64,000 nt of DNA from Bog-473 sp963754445 (GCA_963754445.1 CAVWFT010000002.1:1860001-1924000), one strand, 5' to 3'. Shown: positions 48,284 to 57,701, numbered from the stretch's first letter. Numbers and translations are program-made. Notes: generated from the letters alone by a model not told the origin.

Positions 48284-50883
48284 CAGGTGGAGACGGGTGC
48301 GCGCAGCGACTCCGCGAGACGCGGACGCTCACGGGCGGCGAAGGCGACGTTGATGAGCAGGCGCTCGACCGACTGGGCCGCTCGACGTGGACCCGACGAC
48401 AGCGGGTGGGCGTCGATGTAGGCGATGACGCCCTCGGCAAAGTCGGCATCGGCACACAGGGCGGGGATCGACTCGAGAATGCGCGGTGGCGCGTTCTTCG
48501 GGAAGCGCTCGAGGATCTGGTCCCAACTCTCGGTGATCCGTGTCCAGACGGCCTGGCAGGCCACGGGATTGGCCAGCAGGGAACCGAGGACGGCGAACCC
48601 GTTCTGGCTCCTCACCTCGGTCATGGCGAGGTCGAAGGTGCGCAGGCACAGGTCGACGTCGGGGAAGGTGGCCAGCGCTCCGAGCGAACGCATCTCTTCT
48701 TGCGGCGTCTGGGCCACTCGGTAGCGCTCGAGCAGGGCGTCGTAGTCACCGGGCCGGAGGAGCTGGGCCACGACGGCCAAGGTGGCCGTTTCGATGTCGG
48801 GCGGGATGGGTTCGCCGGAGCCTCCGCCGATGGGGGAGGCATCGAAGCGCCGTACCGCTTCGGCCCGTACGTTCTCGTCCGCACCGATGGTGCCGAGAAG
48901 GTTGATGGCGAGCGCACGGAGCGACGGTGTGCGGTCGCTGTCACTGGGCTGCGCGTCGAAACCGAGGTCCTCGTGCGTCGGGCCGATGAGCGCGGCCACC
49001 GCCTCATGGAGCGCCGCCTGGTCCTGTTCCTGCGCGATGCGATTGCTGAGCCCGAGCGCGGCCGACACCGACATCCACGGCACCGGATCGCGTTCGAGTC
49101 CGAGATGCGAGGCCACGAGGAGGAACTCGCGCAGCGCGGAGTGTCCGGCCAGGGTGGTGGCCCAGGTGTCCGCAATCAGCTCAGCCCGCTCGAGGGCGCT
49201 CAACTCCGGGAAATGCTCGGCCAGGGCCAGGCGATGGGACGCCTCGTAGCCCACCCGGAACACGCCCCAACCGCCGGCATTGACCACGGCCAGGCCTTCA
49301 TGTGCCTCGGGCAGCGTGACCGGCTCGTCTTCGAGCACGAGGTGCCGCGCCGGTGCGCCCGGACCACCGTCGCCCGGGAGGGCCCTGACGGCTACGGGCA
49401 CCACCCAGTCGGAGCCGATCGACGAGGTCACGCCCGCCGGGACCGGACCCGAGGCGAAGGGCTCCTGTGTGAGGACGTCGCCTTCCAGACTCACCAGTGG
49501 GTGGCCACCTTGGAGGATGAAGGTGTTCATCATGTTGCGCACGGGCGCCCCGCTCGCGTCTTCGAGCGCATCCCACAGGTCCGTCGTCACCGTGTTTCCG
49601 TACGCGTGTTCCTTGAGGTACGTCCGTACCCCGTCACGGAAGACATCGGGTCCGATGTGCTGTTCGAGCATACGCAGCACGCTGGCGCCCTTTTCGTAGG
49701 TCAAGAGGTCGAACATCCCCTCCGCCTCTTTGGGCGGTCCGACCGGGTACTCGATGGGACGGGTGGAGTGCACGGCGTCGATCGTCAGGGCGGCCTCCCG
49801 CGAGGGGGCGAATCCGACCCAGCGGTCCCACGACGGCCGGAATTCGTCCACGCAGAGCATCTCCATGAAGGTGGCGAAGGCCTCGTTCAGCCAGATGCCC
49901 TCCCACCAGCCCATGGTGACCAGGTCACCGAACCACATGTGGGCCAGCTCGTGCGAGATGACGTCGGCCACACGCTCGAGCTCGGTGCGCGATGCCTCGT
50001 CCGGATTGATGAGGAGTGCCGTATCGCGGAACGTGATGCAGCCCAGGTTCTCCATGGCACCGGCGGCGAAGTCGGGGATGGCCACCAGGTCGACCTTCTC
50101 GCCCGGGTACGGGATGTTGAAGTACTGGGTGAAGAACCGCAGGGCGAAGGCGCCGACCTCGAGGGCGTAGGTCCCGAGCGCGCTCTTCCCGGGTGTCGTC
50201 ACCACGCGCAGCGGCACGCCGTCGACGTCGACCGTCTCGGTCGACTCGAGTTGGCCGACGACGAAAGCCACCAGATAGGTCGACATCTTCATGGTCGGTG
50301 AGAACCGGACCCGTCGCTTCTCTCCCACCTGCTCGCTCGAGACGATCGGCGAGTTCGAGATCGCCTCGAGGTCGGAATCGACGGTCAGGGTCACTTCGAA
50401 GACCGCTTTGAAGTCCGGCTCGTCGAAGCACGGGAAGGCCCGCCGGGCGTCCACCGACTCGAACTGCGTCGTCGCCATCGTCCGGTTCTCGCCGTCGGGA
50501 CCGGTGTAGGTCGAGCGATAGAACCCACGCAGTTTGTCGTTGAGGGTGCCCGAGAAGCGGCAGGTGATGGTGCAGGGTCCGGGAGGCAGTGCGGCGGAGG
50601 GACGGAAGGAGACCTGCTCGAGATCGTCGTCGAACTGGACGTCGCACCCGAGCGTCTCGCCTCCGGCGCTGCGGATCTCGACGTCGCTCACGGCGAGCTC
50701 GGCCGCGTTCATCACCACGACGTCGACCGGCTCGTGCACCACGGCGTCGATGGCCAGCGTGCCCGAGAAGGTCGCCGTGGCCACATTGGGCTCGATCTCG
50801 ATGTGATATTTCTCCGGCTCGACCGTACGGGGCAGGCGAAATGCCTCCGATCCGCTCGGGCTGGTCGTCGTGGGTGCGTCCAT
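48283..50883 (-). CDS. pepN: Aminopeptidase N (M1 zinc metallopeptidase)
   Basis: An 866-residue M1 peptidase that removes N-terminal residues from peptides. The exopeptidase motif GAMEN is in DFAAGAMENLGCITF; the zinc site is HELAHMWFGDLVTMGWWEG with the third ligand Glu in LNEAFATFMEM. The N-terminal beta domain begins at VEPEKYHIEIEPNVATATFS, and a long C-terminal ERAP1-like helical domain completes the chain. No signal peptide, so it is cytoplasmic. Divergent from the PfkB kinase gene by 42 bases. Confidence 0.95.
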   Translation of the reverse strand: MDAPTTTSPSGSEAFRLPRTVEPEKYHIEIEPNVATATFSGTLAIDAVVHEPVDVVVMNAAELAVSDVEIRSAGGETLGCDVQFDDDLEQVSFRPSAALPPGPCTITCRFSGTLNDKLRGFYRSTYTGPDGENRTMATTQFESVDARRAFPCFDEPDFKAVFEVTLTVDSDLEAISNSPIVSSEQVGEKRRVRFSPTMKMSTYLVAFVVGQLESTETVDVDGVPLRVVTTPGKSALGTYALEVGAFALRFFTQYFNIPYPGEKVDLVAIPDFAAGAMENLGCITFRDTALLINPDEASRTELERVADVISHELAHMWFGDLVTMGWWEGIWLNEAFATFMEMLCVDEFRPSWDRWVGFAPSREAALTIDAVHSTRPIEYPVGPPKEAEGMFDLLTYEKGASVLRMLEQHIGPDVFRDGVRTYLKEHAYGNTVTTDLWDALEDASGAPVRNMMNTFILQGGHPLVSLEGDVLTQEPFASGPVPAGVTSSIGSDWVVPVAVRALPGDGGPGAPARHLVLEDEPVTLPEAHEGLAVVNAGGWGVFRVGYEASHRLALAEHFPELSALERAELIADTWATTLAGHSALREFLLVASHLGLERDPVPWMSVSAALGLSNRIAQEQDQAALHEAVAALIGPTHEDLGFDAQPSDSDRTPSLRALAINLLGTIGADENVRAEAVRRFDASPIGGGSGEPIPPDIETATLAVVAQLLRPGDYDALLERYRVAQTPQEEMRSLGALATFPDVDLCLRTFDLAMTEVRSQNGFAVLGSLLANPVACQAVWTRITESWDQILERFPKNAPPRILESIPALCADADFAEGVIAYIDAHPLSSGPRRAAQSVERLLINVAFAARERPRLAESLRAPVST

Positions 50884-50925
50884 CAGGGCAGGCTACCCGC
50901 CACACCGCGAGTAGGTTCTCGCAGC

Positions 50926-51957
50926 GTGCACGATCCCGATTCATCGTCCCACGAGGCCCACGATCTCGACGTCGTGGCCATCGGTTCCCCCCTCCTCGAC
51001 GTGATCGACATCGTCACGGAGTCGCAGCTGGCGGAGGCCGGGTTCGAGAAGGGTTCGATGACGCTGATCGACCTGGTGAAGGCCACCGGCGTGCAGGAGG
51101 CGATGGGGAGGCCCCGTTTCGTGTCCGGGGGATCCGTGGCCAACACCGCGGCGGGGATCGCCGAGCTCGGCGGCGCAGCAGGATTCGTGGGTGCGGTGGC
51201 CGACGACGAGGTGGGCCGGACCTACACGGAGAACCTGCGTGAGGCCGGCGTCGAGTTCGAGCCGAGCGTCAGCGAGACGGCGGCCGGCGACGGGCTGGGT
51301 ACCGGTCGCTGCGTCGTGCTGATCACGGAGGACGCCGACCGGACCATGGGGACCTATCTGGGTGCCGCGTCGACACTGTCACCGAGCGGAGTCCCGACGT
51401 CGTTCGTGGCCCGGGCCTCGGTGGTGCTCCTCGAGGGCTATCTGTGGGATGTGCCCGCAGCCAAGGAGGCGATGCGCCACGCGGCCGCCACCGCCCACGG
51501 ATCCGACGGGTCCGTGGCGCTGTCGCTGTCGGATCCGTTCTGCGTCGGTCGCCACCAGCGCGAGTTCCTCGACCTCCTGATCGACGACGTCGACGTCCTC
51601 TTGGGCAACGAGGAGGAGATCACGATGCTCTTCGGCGCCTCGTCGACCAAGGCTGCCGTGGACGCCGCCGCCGAGACCGGGTTGCTGGTCGTGATGACAC
51701 GCGGTGCCGACGGGGCCACCGTGCTCACGGCGCAGGGCCCCGAGGAGGTACCGGCCGCTCCGGTGGATCGCGTGCTCGACACGACCGGGGCCGGCGACCT
51801 GTTCGCGGCGGGATTCCTCTTCGGACTCACGCACGGGATGGGCCCGGTCGAGAGCACCCGACTGGGCGGTCTCTGCGCCGCCGAGGTCATCTCGCACACT
51901 GGTGCGCGGCCCGAGGCCGACCTCAAGGCGCTGGCGACAGCCGCCGGCCTCCTGTAG
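50926..51957 (+). CDS. PfkB-family carbohydrate/nucleoside kinase
   Basis: A 343-residue ribokinase-fold enzyme. FVSGGSVANTAAGIAELGG (about residues 66-84) is PfkB signature 1 and VLDTTGAGDLFAAGFLFGL signature 2 with the catalytic Asp. The pattern resembles adenosine kinase-like PfkB proteins, which would fit the SAH hydrolase elsewhere in the window, but sugar kinases look alike. The GTG start is the first sensible one after the pepN promoter side. YchF follows 10 bases later, suggesting co-transcription. Confidence 0.88.
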   Translation: MHDPDSSSHEAHDLDVVAIGSPLLDVIDIVTESQLAEAGFEKGSMTLIDLVKATGVQEAMGRPRFVSGGSVANTAAGIAELGGAAGFVGAVADDEVGRTYTENLREAGVEFEPSVSETAAGDGLGTGRCVVLITEDADRTMGTYLGAASTLSPSGVPTSFVARASVVLLEGYLWDVPAAKEAMRHAAATAHGSDGSVALSLSDPFCVGRHQREFLDLLIDDVDVLLGNEEEITMLFGASSTKAAVDAAAETGLLVVMTRGADGATVLTAQGPEEVPAAPVDRVLDTTGAGDLFAAGFLFGLTHGMGPVESTRLGGLCAAEVISHTGARPEADLKALATAAGLL

Positions 51958-51967
51958 GACGGGTCGA

Positions 51968-53053
51968 ATGAGCCTGTCCATCGGCATCGTCGGACTGCCG
52001 AACGTCGGCAAGTCCACCTTGTTCAACGCACTCACGCAGAACGAGGTCCTGGCGGCCAACTATCCGTTCGCCACCATCGATCCCAACGTCGGCGTGGTCG
52101 CCGTGCCCGACCCGCGGCTCGAAGCGCTCTCGGCCCTCTACGACAGCGCACCCAAGGTTCCCGCCACCGTGACGTTCGTCGACATCGCCGGCCTCGTGCG
52201 CGGCGCGTCGCAGGGTGAGGGGTTGGGCAACAAGTTCCTGGCCTCGATCCGCGAGACCGATGCCATCTGCCAGGTCGTGCGGGCATTCCACGACGACGAC
52301 GTGATCCACGTGGACGCCAGGGTCGACCCGCTGGGCGACATCGAGACGGTGAACACCGAACTCATCCTGGCTGATCTGCAGACGGTGGAGAACCGTCTCC
52401 CCAAGCTGGCCAAAGAGGCGAGGACGACGCCGGCGCTGAAGCCCACGCTGGCCGCGGTCGAGCAGGCGCAGCTCATCCTGGGTGCGGGCCGCACCATGTC
52501 GGCCGCCGCAGCCACCGGCGAAATCGATCTCGAGCTCGTGCGCGACCTCCACCTCCTCACCGCCAAGCCCTTCATCTACGTCTTCAACATCGAAGAGGGG
52601 GCGCTGGGCGATGCCGGCGTCGCGGCCGGCCTGGCCAACAACGTGGCGCCGGCCCCCTCGGTGGTGCTCTGCGCCCAGATCGAGGCGGAGGTGGCCACGC
52701 TCGAGCTCGCTGACGCCAAGGAATTGCTCGACAGCTACGGGCAGGAGCACTCGGGGCTCGAGCGGCTGGTCCAGGTCGGCTTCGCCACCTTGGGCCTGCA
52801 GACGTTTCTCACCGCAGGACCCAAAGAGGCGCGGGCGTGGACCATCCATGTGGGCGACACCGCGCCGAAAGCGGCGGGCGTCATCCACACAGACTTCGAA
52901 CGTGGATTCATCAAGGCAGAGGTCATCAGCTTCGAGGACCTCATGGCGGCCGGCTCGGTGGTGGCGGCCCGCAACGCCGGCAAGGCGCGCATGGAGGGCA
53001 AGGACTACGTGATGCGCGACGGCGACGTCGTGGAGTTCCGCTTCAACACCTGA
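51968..53053 (+). CDS. ychF: Ribosome-binding ATPase YchF
   Basis: A 361-residue Obg-family P-loop protein. G1 is GLPNVGKS (9-16), G3 is DIAGLVRGASQGEGLGNKFL, and the NKXD position reads VFNIEE, the change that makes YchF prefer ATP over GTP. A coiled-coil arm (ENRLPKLAKEARTTPALKPT) and the C-terminal TGS domain (RAWTIHVGDTAPKAAGVIHT) complete it. It binds ribosomes and affects redox stress and translation start. Inverted repeats after the stop act as terminators. Confidence 0.96.
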   Translation: MSLSIGIVGLPNVGKSTLFNALTQNEVLAANYPFATIDPNVGVVAVPDPRLEALSALYDSAPKVPATVTFVDIAGLVRGASQGEGLGNKFLASIRETDAICQVVRAFHDDDVIHVDARVDPLGDIETVNTELILADLQTVENRLPKLAKEARTTPALKPTLAAVEQAQLILGAGRTMSAAAATGEIDLELVRDLHLLTAKPFIYVFNIEEGALGDAGVAAGLANNVAPAPSVVLCAQIEAEVATLELADAKELLDSYGQEHSGLERLVQVGFATLGLQTFLTAGPKEARAWTIHVGDTAPKAAGVIHTDFERGFIKAEVISFEDLMAAGSVVAARNAGKARMEGKDYVMRDGDVVEFRFNT

Positions 53054-53089
53054 ACGAGAACGGGTTCGGGTCGCACGCAGTGGAAAGCC

Positions 53090-53127
53090 GAGCCGGTGCG
53101 GAGCCGCCACTTGACCCGCACCGGCTC
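53090..53127 (+). terminator. Terminator hairpin after ychF
   Basis: An 11-bp perfect stem (GAGCCGGTGCG at 53090-53100, CGCACCGGCTC at 53117-53127) with a 16-base loop, 37 bases after the stop. No U run. Confidence 0.65.
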
Positions 53128-53270
53128 AGTCTTCCGATCAGCCATGGCCGGGACGATGCGACAGCCATGGTGACGATGCCTCCTGCATTGTCTGCGTCCT
53201 GGGGCCCGATGGCAATCGTCGTCGCACCGCCAGTGAAATCGAGCAGCCCCGTCCGGGCCGCTGACGCGAA

Positions 53271-53301
53271 CCGGCCCCGCCGTTCCAGGGGACGGGGCCG
53301 G
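53271..53301. terminator. Second GC-rich hairpin
   Basis: CCGGCCCCG (53271-53279) pairs with CGGGGCCGG (53293-53301), 13-base loop. It may serve as a back-up terminator for ychF or for the converging gene. Confidence 0.5.
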
Positions 53302-53467
53302 TCCAAGGTCTGAGCCCCCGCCTCGCCCGCTCGACCGCGTGGAGGCTCAAACCCGCCGTGCACAGTCTCGACGGATAGCCAATCGGCGTCATCACCCCTT
53401 CGGGTGAAAATCGATCTCCCGGGCACCGCGCACCGCGCACCGGGCGCCCGTGGCCGCCGAGCGCTGT

Positions 53468-53815
53468 TCAGAGGAGCTGCCTGCGGACGCTCTCCATGGC
53501 GGCATCGACGACCGCCCGTGGGCCGGCCTCGGCCAACCCGGGAAGCGAGACCACCTTCTCGAGCGGCAGGAGATGGATCCGCGCTGCGTCGGCCAACGCC
53601 GCGAGCGCCCCATCCGGCAGGTCCTCGCCCGTCTCCGCGGCCTCGATGACGCCCTCGGTGTTGACCATCACCCGGACCACCTCGATCAATGCCGCGCGCT
53701 GGTCCTGGACTGCTGCGATCTCCGAGTCCGAGATGATGGCGTCGGCGATCGAGTCGAGGAACGGCGCCACTCCGTACGCGCTGGCAAGGATCTCGGTCGC
53801 TTCGTCGGGCGTCAT
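53468..53815 (-). CDS. Small helical acidic protein, unknown function
   Basis: A 115-residue (with the ATG at 53815) acidic, mostly helical protein: MTPDEATEILASAYGVAPFL, DSIADAIISDSEIAAVQDQR, LIEVVRVMVNTEGVIEAAE. No membrane segment, cysteine or known motif. A GTG at 53848 would add 11 residues. Codon use (GC-ending third positions) supports coding. A TerB-like helical bundle is a loose possibility. Flanked by non-coding DNA on both sides. Confidence 0.6.
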   Translation of the reverse strand: MTPDEATEILASAYGVAPFLDSIADAIISDSEIAAVQDQRAALIEVVRVMVNTEGVIEAAETGEDLPDGALAALADAARIHLLPLEKVVSLPGLAEAGPRAVVDAAMESVRRQLL

Positions 53816-53848
53816 GGTTGCGGCATACCCCGAAGCCTTCTTCGACAC

Positions 53849-54605
53849 CGGACGGACAATTCTCGGGCCGCGGGTTGCGGCATCCCCGGTTGAGGTTCAC
53901 CATCACCGTCGCCCCGCCCGGAATCGCCGTCGGGTCGAGGTGAGCGCCGGTGAGCCGCGGGCCGGCAGGGGTGTCGTCGCCATGTGCCCCTCCGGCCCGG
54001 CTCCCTCCGAAGAAACCGGCGGGATCGAGATCACGACCGGTACAGGAGCCGGGCCGGGGCGGGCAGATGCGGGACCATGTGCACGGAGACCCGCCGCCGG
54101 CCAAGCTCTCGACTGCAAAGCCCCCTCCACGCGCGGCCCTTGCAGTGCGCGGATTATCGGCTCCCGCCTCACCGGGTGCAACGATCCTGAGACCGGCGGT
54201 GCAAAAAGGTTCCCGGCGCCGGCCCGGGCGGCCGACGATTCCGGCTCGAAGGACGGAGCGCAGTTCGGCTGGCGCAAACCTCCGTGCCTGCGCCAGCCGA
54301 ACTCACCGCACTGGCCACGTCCGAGAAGGGCGGAACTTCTCGTTGGCGTGACGTCGCCGCGGCGCATTCTGTCGCGCCGGCCACTGAGGCGCCAATGTTC
54401 TCGACGTCGTTGCCGGGCGTGCACCCCGGCTCCGCCGGACGGAGCTCCATCCGCAGGCCAAGCCGGGGCGCCACGGGCCCGGGCCCCCGGCACGGAGGGG
54501 AACCTGGAGGGGTGAGCCGGAGGCCGTCTTCGGAACTACCCCGGACCATGCCGGCGAAACACCGCTGCCGTCGTCGCCCCGCACGTCGTCACGGTGACGA
54601 ACGCT
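53849..54605. other. 757-bp intergenic region with a long palindrome
   Basis: No supported gene on either strand: frames are Pro/Arg/Gly-rich without family resemblance. It contains a 15-bp perfect inverted repeat (listed separately) and several GGCGCC-type GC palindromes. Possible content: an RNA gene, or the long 3' region of the leftward lipoprotein operon. Confidence 0.5.
54262..54303. repeat. 15-bp perfect inverted repeat
   Basis: AGTTCGGCTGGCGCA (54262-54276) and TGCGCCAGCCGAACT (54289-54303) are exact reverse complements around a 12-base loop. It lies about 300 bases downstream of the lipoprotein stop, so it could end that operon's long 3' region, or be a structured RNA element. Confidence 0.85.
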
Positions 54606-55148
54606 TCAGTTCTGAGGGTTGCCGTTCTGATCGGGGCTGTCGACCGCGAAGGACGAGGTGATCTGCTTTCCCCGGGCATCGACGACGTACCAGAGGCCCC
54701 CGTCCTGATCGATTGCCTGTCCGGTCACCATGCCGGGTGTCACGTCGAGGTTGTACGTGTACAGCGGATGGCCGCCGTAGGCGATCTGGGTCGAGCCGTC
54801 CGGGCGTCTCAGCGTGGTCACCAAGGACGAATCGAGACCCTTGCCCAACCTGATCGAGCCGGCCTTGACGAGCGGCGGCCACTGGAAGACGCAGCCGTCG
54901 GTGACGCAGGCCGAATGGGTCGGCGTGTCGGGGACGAAGTCGTAGAGGGTCTGACCCTCACCGGTGGCCAGGATCGAGCCGGCGGGCGACTTCTGCAAGG
55001 TGAGCGTCAGCGACGCATCGGTGGTCGGCGGGGTGGACAGGGTGGTGGCGTTCTGGTTGTTGCAGGCGGCGAAACCCAGGGCGGCGAGCCCGACGAGGGC
55101 TGCCGGAAGGATGCGGGCGGCACGGCGCAGCCCGCTGTGCGTCGTCAC
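54606..55148 (-). CDS. Lipoprotein with secreted-repeat (COG4315-like) domain
   Basis: A 180-residue lipoprotein. The lipobox LGFAAC is at about residues 24-29. The mature part contains LATGEGQTLYDFVPDTP, VFQWPPLVKAG and RPDGSTQIAYGGHPLYTYNL, the paired GxxLYxF/W.PP blocks of the secreted lipoprotein repeat family, often found near cytochrome or copper genes. Its GTG overlaps the stop of the SCO-like gene (GTGA). Cell-surface location is certain from the lipobox; biochemical function is unknown. Confidence 0.85.
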   Translation of the reverse strand: MTTHSGLRRAARILPAALVGLAALGFAACNNQNATTLSTPPTTDASLTLTLQKSPAGSILATGEGQTLYDFVPDTPTHSACVTDGCVFQWPPLVKAGSIRLGKGLDSSLVTTLRRPDGSTQIAYGGHPLYTYNLDVTPGMVTGQAIDQDGGLWYVVDARGKQITSSFAVDSPDQNGNPQN

Positions 55149-55906
55149 GAGGCGGCGGGAATGCTCGTCCCGAGCACCCAGCTGATGGCCCCCAAGGCGT
55201 CGGAGACGGTCCAGTCGGGACCCTCGGGATGGTGGAGCTCGTAGACGCCCCCGGTGTCGAGGAGTGCGGTGAGCTTGTGGTCGAGCCGGCGCGACATGTC
55301 GGGCGCGCTGACGTCGACGAAGCGCTCGTGACCGTGCGGGTCGATGAGGATGTAGCCGTCGGTATGGTCCACGTCGTAGGTCAGGGGCTTGCCGGTGTAC
55401 CAGTCGGTCTTCGGTGGTTGCTCTTCTGCCACGACCTGGTACGACACGCCGAAGGGTTTCCAGAACGCGGCGATCGCCGAGGGCGACCCGGTCCAGAGCT
55501 CCCAGTCGGCGCCGAACTCCTTCTGGTAGGCGGCAAGCCGCGCCACGGAGTCGCGCCCGGGGTCGACGGTGGCCTCGACGAACACCACCTTGCCGGACTG
55601 GCCGGCGGCACGGACGTCACGCTCGAGCGCGATGAAGGCGCCGGTGACGAGGGGGCATTCGTCCTGGCAGAGGGAGAGGAAAGGCGCCAGCACGACCACC
55701 TTGCCCCGGAGCGAGGCCAGCGACACGCTCTGGCCCCGCTGGTTGGTGAGCGCGACGTGCTGGGGCGTCGACCGCTGGAGCACGAGGCCTTCGTTCGCCG
55801 AGGGGGGAGCGGGCGCGGCCGAACCGCCACAGGCGGCGAGGAGCACGGCGCCGAGCGCGACGAGAGTCACGACCGCTCCGGCGCGGCGATGGGGGGAGCG
55901 CGACAT
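55145..55906 (-). CDS. SCO1/SenC/PrrC-family copper chaperone lipoprotein
   Basis: A 253-residue thioredoxin-fold lipoprotein. The lipobox is LLAACG (about residues 21-26). The copper motif CQDEC (in LSLCQDECPLVTGAF) and the distant His in DVDHTDGYILIDPHG are the three metal ligands of SCO proteins, which deliver copper to the CuA site of cytochrome c oxidase or act in thiol redox control. The insertion around EEQPPKTDWYTGKP is typical of the actinobacterial branch. Upstream partner of the secreted-repeat lipoprotein. Confidence 0.88.
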   Translation of the reverse strand: MSRSPHRRAGAVVTLVALGAVLLAACGGSAAPAPPSANEGLVLQRSTPQHVALTNQRGQSVSLASLRGKVVVLAPFLSLCQDECPLVTGAFIALERDVRAAGQSGKVVFVEATVDPGRDSVARLAAYQKEFGADWELWTGSPSAIAAFWKPFGVSYQVVAEEQPPKTDWYTGKPLTYDVDHTDGYILIDPHGHERFVDVSAPDMSRRLDHKLTALLDTGGVYELHHPEGPDWTVSDALGAISWVLGTSIPAAS

Positions 55907-56018
55907 TTGCGGACCCAATCCCTAGTGGGCGACGAGTACGCAATTCCAGTCAGGGGTCGGCGCGGTCCCGGCGGAGCGGGACGCCCGACACCGACGGGTG
56001 TCCGCCCGTGCTCGGGGA

Positions 56019-56645
56019 TCAGTCCTCGTCGTCGCCCGGGGGCAAGAACGTGAACGGGAGGTCGGCCAGCGTGATGAGCGTGGAGGCGATCCAGCGGGTG
56101 AGCGCATCGAAGACCGGCGTGATGGTGGAGGGGTCCTCGAGCTGGTGCTCGCTGAAGCGCACGGAACCCTCGTACGTCGCCTCGACCGCCCAGCGCCGGC
56201 CGCCGGGAGCGCTGGCGGCCGCCAGGTCGACGTCGTCGGGATGGGCCTCCTCGATGGTGGTCGCCGAGCGCTGCAGGTCCGTCGGCTCGGCCAGCGGCCC
56301 GAACGAGGGCAACGCGGCCAACACCTTCTCGGTGTCGGGGGCCTCGGCCATGCGCTGGACCCGGAGCGCGACCTCGATCACCACCTCGGGCAGCTCGTCG
56401 GGGGGCTCGCCGATCGACCAGCTCCGGTACGAGGTCTGGCTCCATGTCGGCCAGTCCACCGACACGTCGGCCCGCACCCGCGGGGGCTGCTCCTCTCCGG
56501 GGAGGCTGTAGGAGGTCTCCCACGAGACGTCCCCGAGGAAGACGTCGACCTGGAAGCGCTCCTCGACCGCCTGGCGCTGGAGGAGCGCCCGCTCGAAGGA
56601 GCCGCGGATGGTGCTGATGACGTCGACGAGCAGGTGGTCGAGCAC
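56019..56645 (-). CDS. Uncharacterised protein, about 208 residues
   Basis: A soluble protein rich in Trp and acidic residues: VDVFLGDVSWETSYSLPGEE, VDWPTWSQTSYRSWSIGEPP, VIEVALRVQRMAE. I recognise no family. The reading frame continues upstream antisense to the phosphodiesterase gene, so the GTG at 56645 is chosen as the last plausible start before that overlap. It ends in an acidic tail (PPGDDED). It is divergent from the phosphodiesterase gene with about 90 bases between. Confidence 0.7.
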   Translation of the reverse strand: MLDHLLVDVISTIRGSFERALLQRQAVEERFQVDVFLGDVSWETSYSLPGEEQPPRVRADVSVDWPTWSQTSYRSWSIGEPPDELPEVVIEVALRVQRMAEAPDTEKVLAALPSFGPLAEPTDLQRSATTIEEAHPDDVDLAAASAPGGRRWAVEATYEGSVRFSEHQLEDPSTITPVFDALTRWIASTLITLADLPFTFLPPGDDED

Positions 56646-56735
56646 GCCCTGGAGGATAGGGCGGTGGCGAGAAGGCCGATCGGTCGGCGCCGGAACGGAG
56701 GTTCCGGGCGGGAGGGCGGCTGTTACGGTCGGTCC

Positions 56736-57596
56736 ATGGGCTCGACATGGTTGGAACGCCGGGTGATCGCCTACGCGCACCAGGGCGGTGCCTGGGAGTC
56801 CCCTTCCTCCACCATGCACGCCATTCGCCATGCGCTCGAGGCCGGGGCGACCGGCATCGAGCTCGACGTGCACGCCACCGCGGACGGTGAACTGGTGGTC
56901 TGCCACGACGCCACCGTCGATCGCACGACGGCGGGCACGGGGAACATCGCCTCGTTCACCCTGGCCGAACTGCGGGCCATGGACTTCTCGTACTGGTGGA
57001 TCCCCGGGGCCGACGTCACTCCGGGCCGGCTCGAGGCGGACTACCCCTTCCGGGGCCGCGCTCCGGAGAACCCTGACTTCGGGATCGCCACGCTGCGCGA
57101 AGTGCTCGAGGCGTTCCCCGGCGTGGTGCTCAACCTCGACATCAAGCAGACGGCGCCCGCGGTGCCACCCTACGAAGCGGCGCTGGCCGCCCTCCTGGCC
57201 GAGTACGGCCGCCGTGACGACATCATCGTGGCGTCCTTCCTCGATCCGGCGACCGACGCCTTCCGGTCCTTCGCACCCGGCGTGCCCACGTCGGCCGGGA
57301 CGATCGCCACGGCGGAGGCCTGGCGGGCGGTGCAGGCCGGTGACCCGCTGCCCGAGATCCCGGCCGTGGCCTACCAGGTCCCCGAGCGCCAGGGGGACCT
57401 GGTGGTGGTGGACGAGCGTTTCGTGGCGGCGGCCCATGGGGCCGGCACGGCCGTGCACGTCTGGACGGTCAACGACACCGACGCCATGGAGCGGCTGCTG
57501 GCACTCGGGGTGGACGGGATCATCTCGGACCGTCCGACGGCCCTGTGCTCGGTGCTGCGCGAGGCGGGAGTGGCCTGGGACGGGTTGGGGCGCTGA
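56736..57596 (+). CDS. Glycerophosphodiester phosphodiesterase
   Basis: A 286-residue TIM-barrel GDPD enzyme. The metal and catalytic residues are in IAYAHQGGAWESPSSTMHAI (here HQG instead of HRG), GIELDVHATADGELVVCHDA (Glu, Asp, His) and the end motif VDGIISDRPTAL. It hydrolyses glycerophosphodiesters to glycerol-3-phosphate. The HRG-to-HQG change removes the usual Arg but keeps the catalytic His. No signal peptide. ATG chosen at the conserved N-terminus. Confidence 0.9.
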   Translation: MGSTWLERRVIAYAHQGGAWESPSSTMHAIRHALEAGATGIELDVHATADGELVVCHDATVDRTTAGTGNIASFTLAELRAMDFSYWWIPGADVTPGRLEADYPFRGRAPENPDFGIATLREVLEAFPGVVLNLDIKQTAPAVPPYEAALAALLAEYGRRDDIIVASFLDPATDAFRSFAPGVPTSAGTIATAEAWRAVQAGDPLPEIPAVAYQVPERQGDLVVVDERFVAAAHGAGTAVHVWTVNDTDAMERLLALGVDGIISDRPTALCSVLREAGVAWDGLGR

Positions 57597-57617
57597 GGCA
57601 GGCTCGGGCGGCGGGGG

Positions 57618-57701
57618 TCAGCCCCGGCCGCAGTTCGGCTTCTTGCCGTGGTTGGCCTTCTTCTTGGTCCTGAGCTTGCGCTTCACAGTTCGCTTCGACA
57701 T
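57618..57701 (-). CDS. Tiny ribosomal protein, bL37-like
   Basis: A 27-codon basic peptide whose second half reads KKKANHGKKPNCGRG and first half MSKRTVKRKLRT. It matches the actinobacterial large-subunit protein bL37, whose known members are about 24 residues and end in KANHGKRPN. CCCCTCC-complementary GGAGGGG lies just before the ATG on the minus strand. It lies between the phosphodiesterase and DUF192 genes, antisense to both. It is too short for ordinary gene finders. The assignment rests on the ANHGK-PN motif, recalled not searched. Confidence 0.75.
   Translation of the reverse strand: MSKRTVKRKLRTKKKANHGKKPNCGRG

Larger units (their letters stand above)
53054..53467. other. Intergenic region after ychF
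   Basis: A 414-bp gap between converging genes. It contains two hairpins listed separately and no credible coding frame; the open frames on the minus strand are Arg/Gly-rich shadows. Confidence 0.6.
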
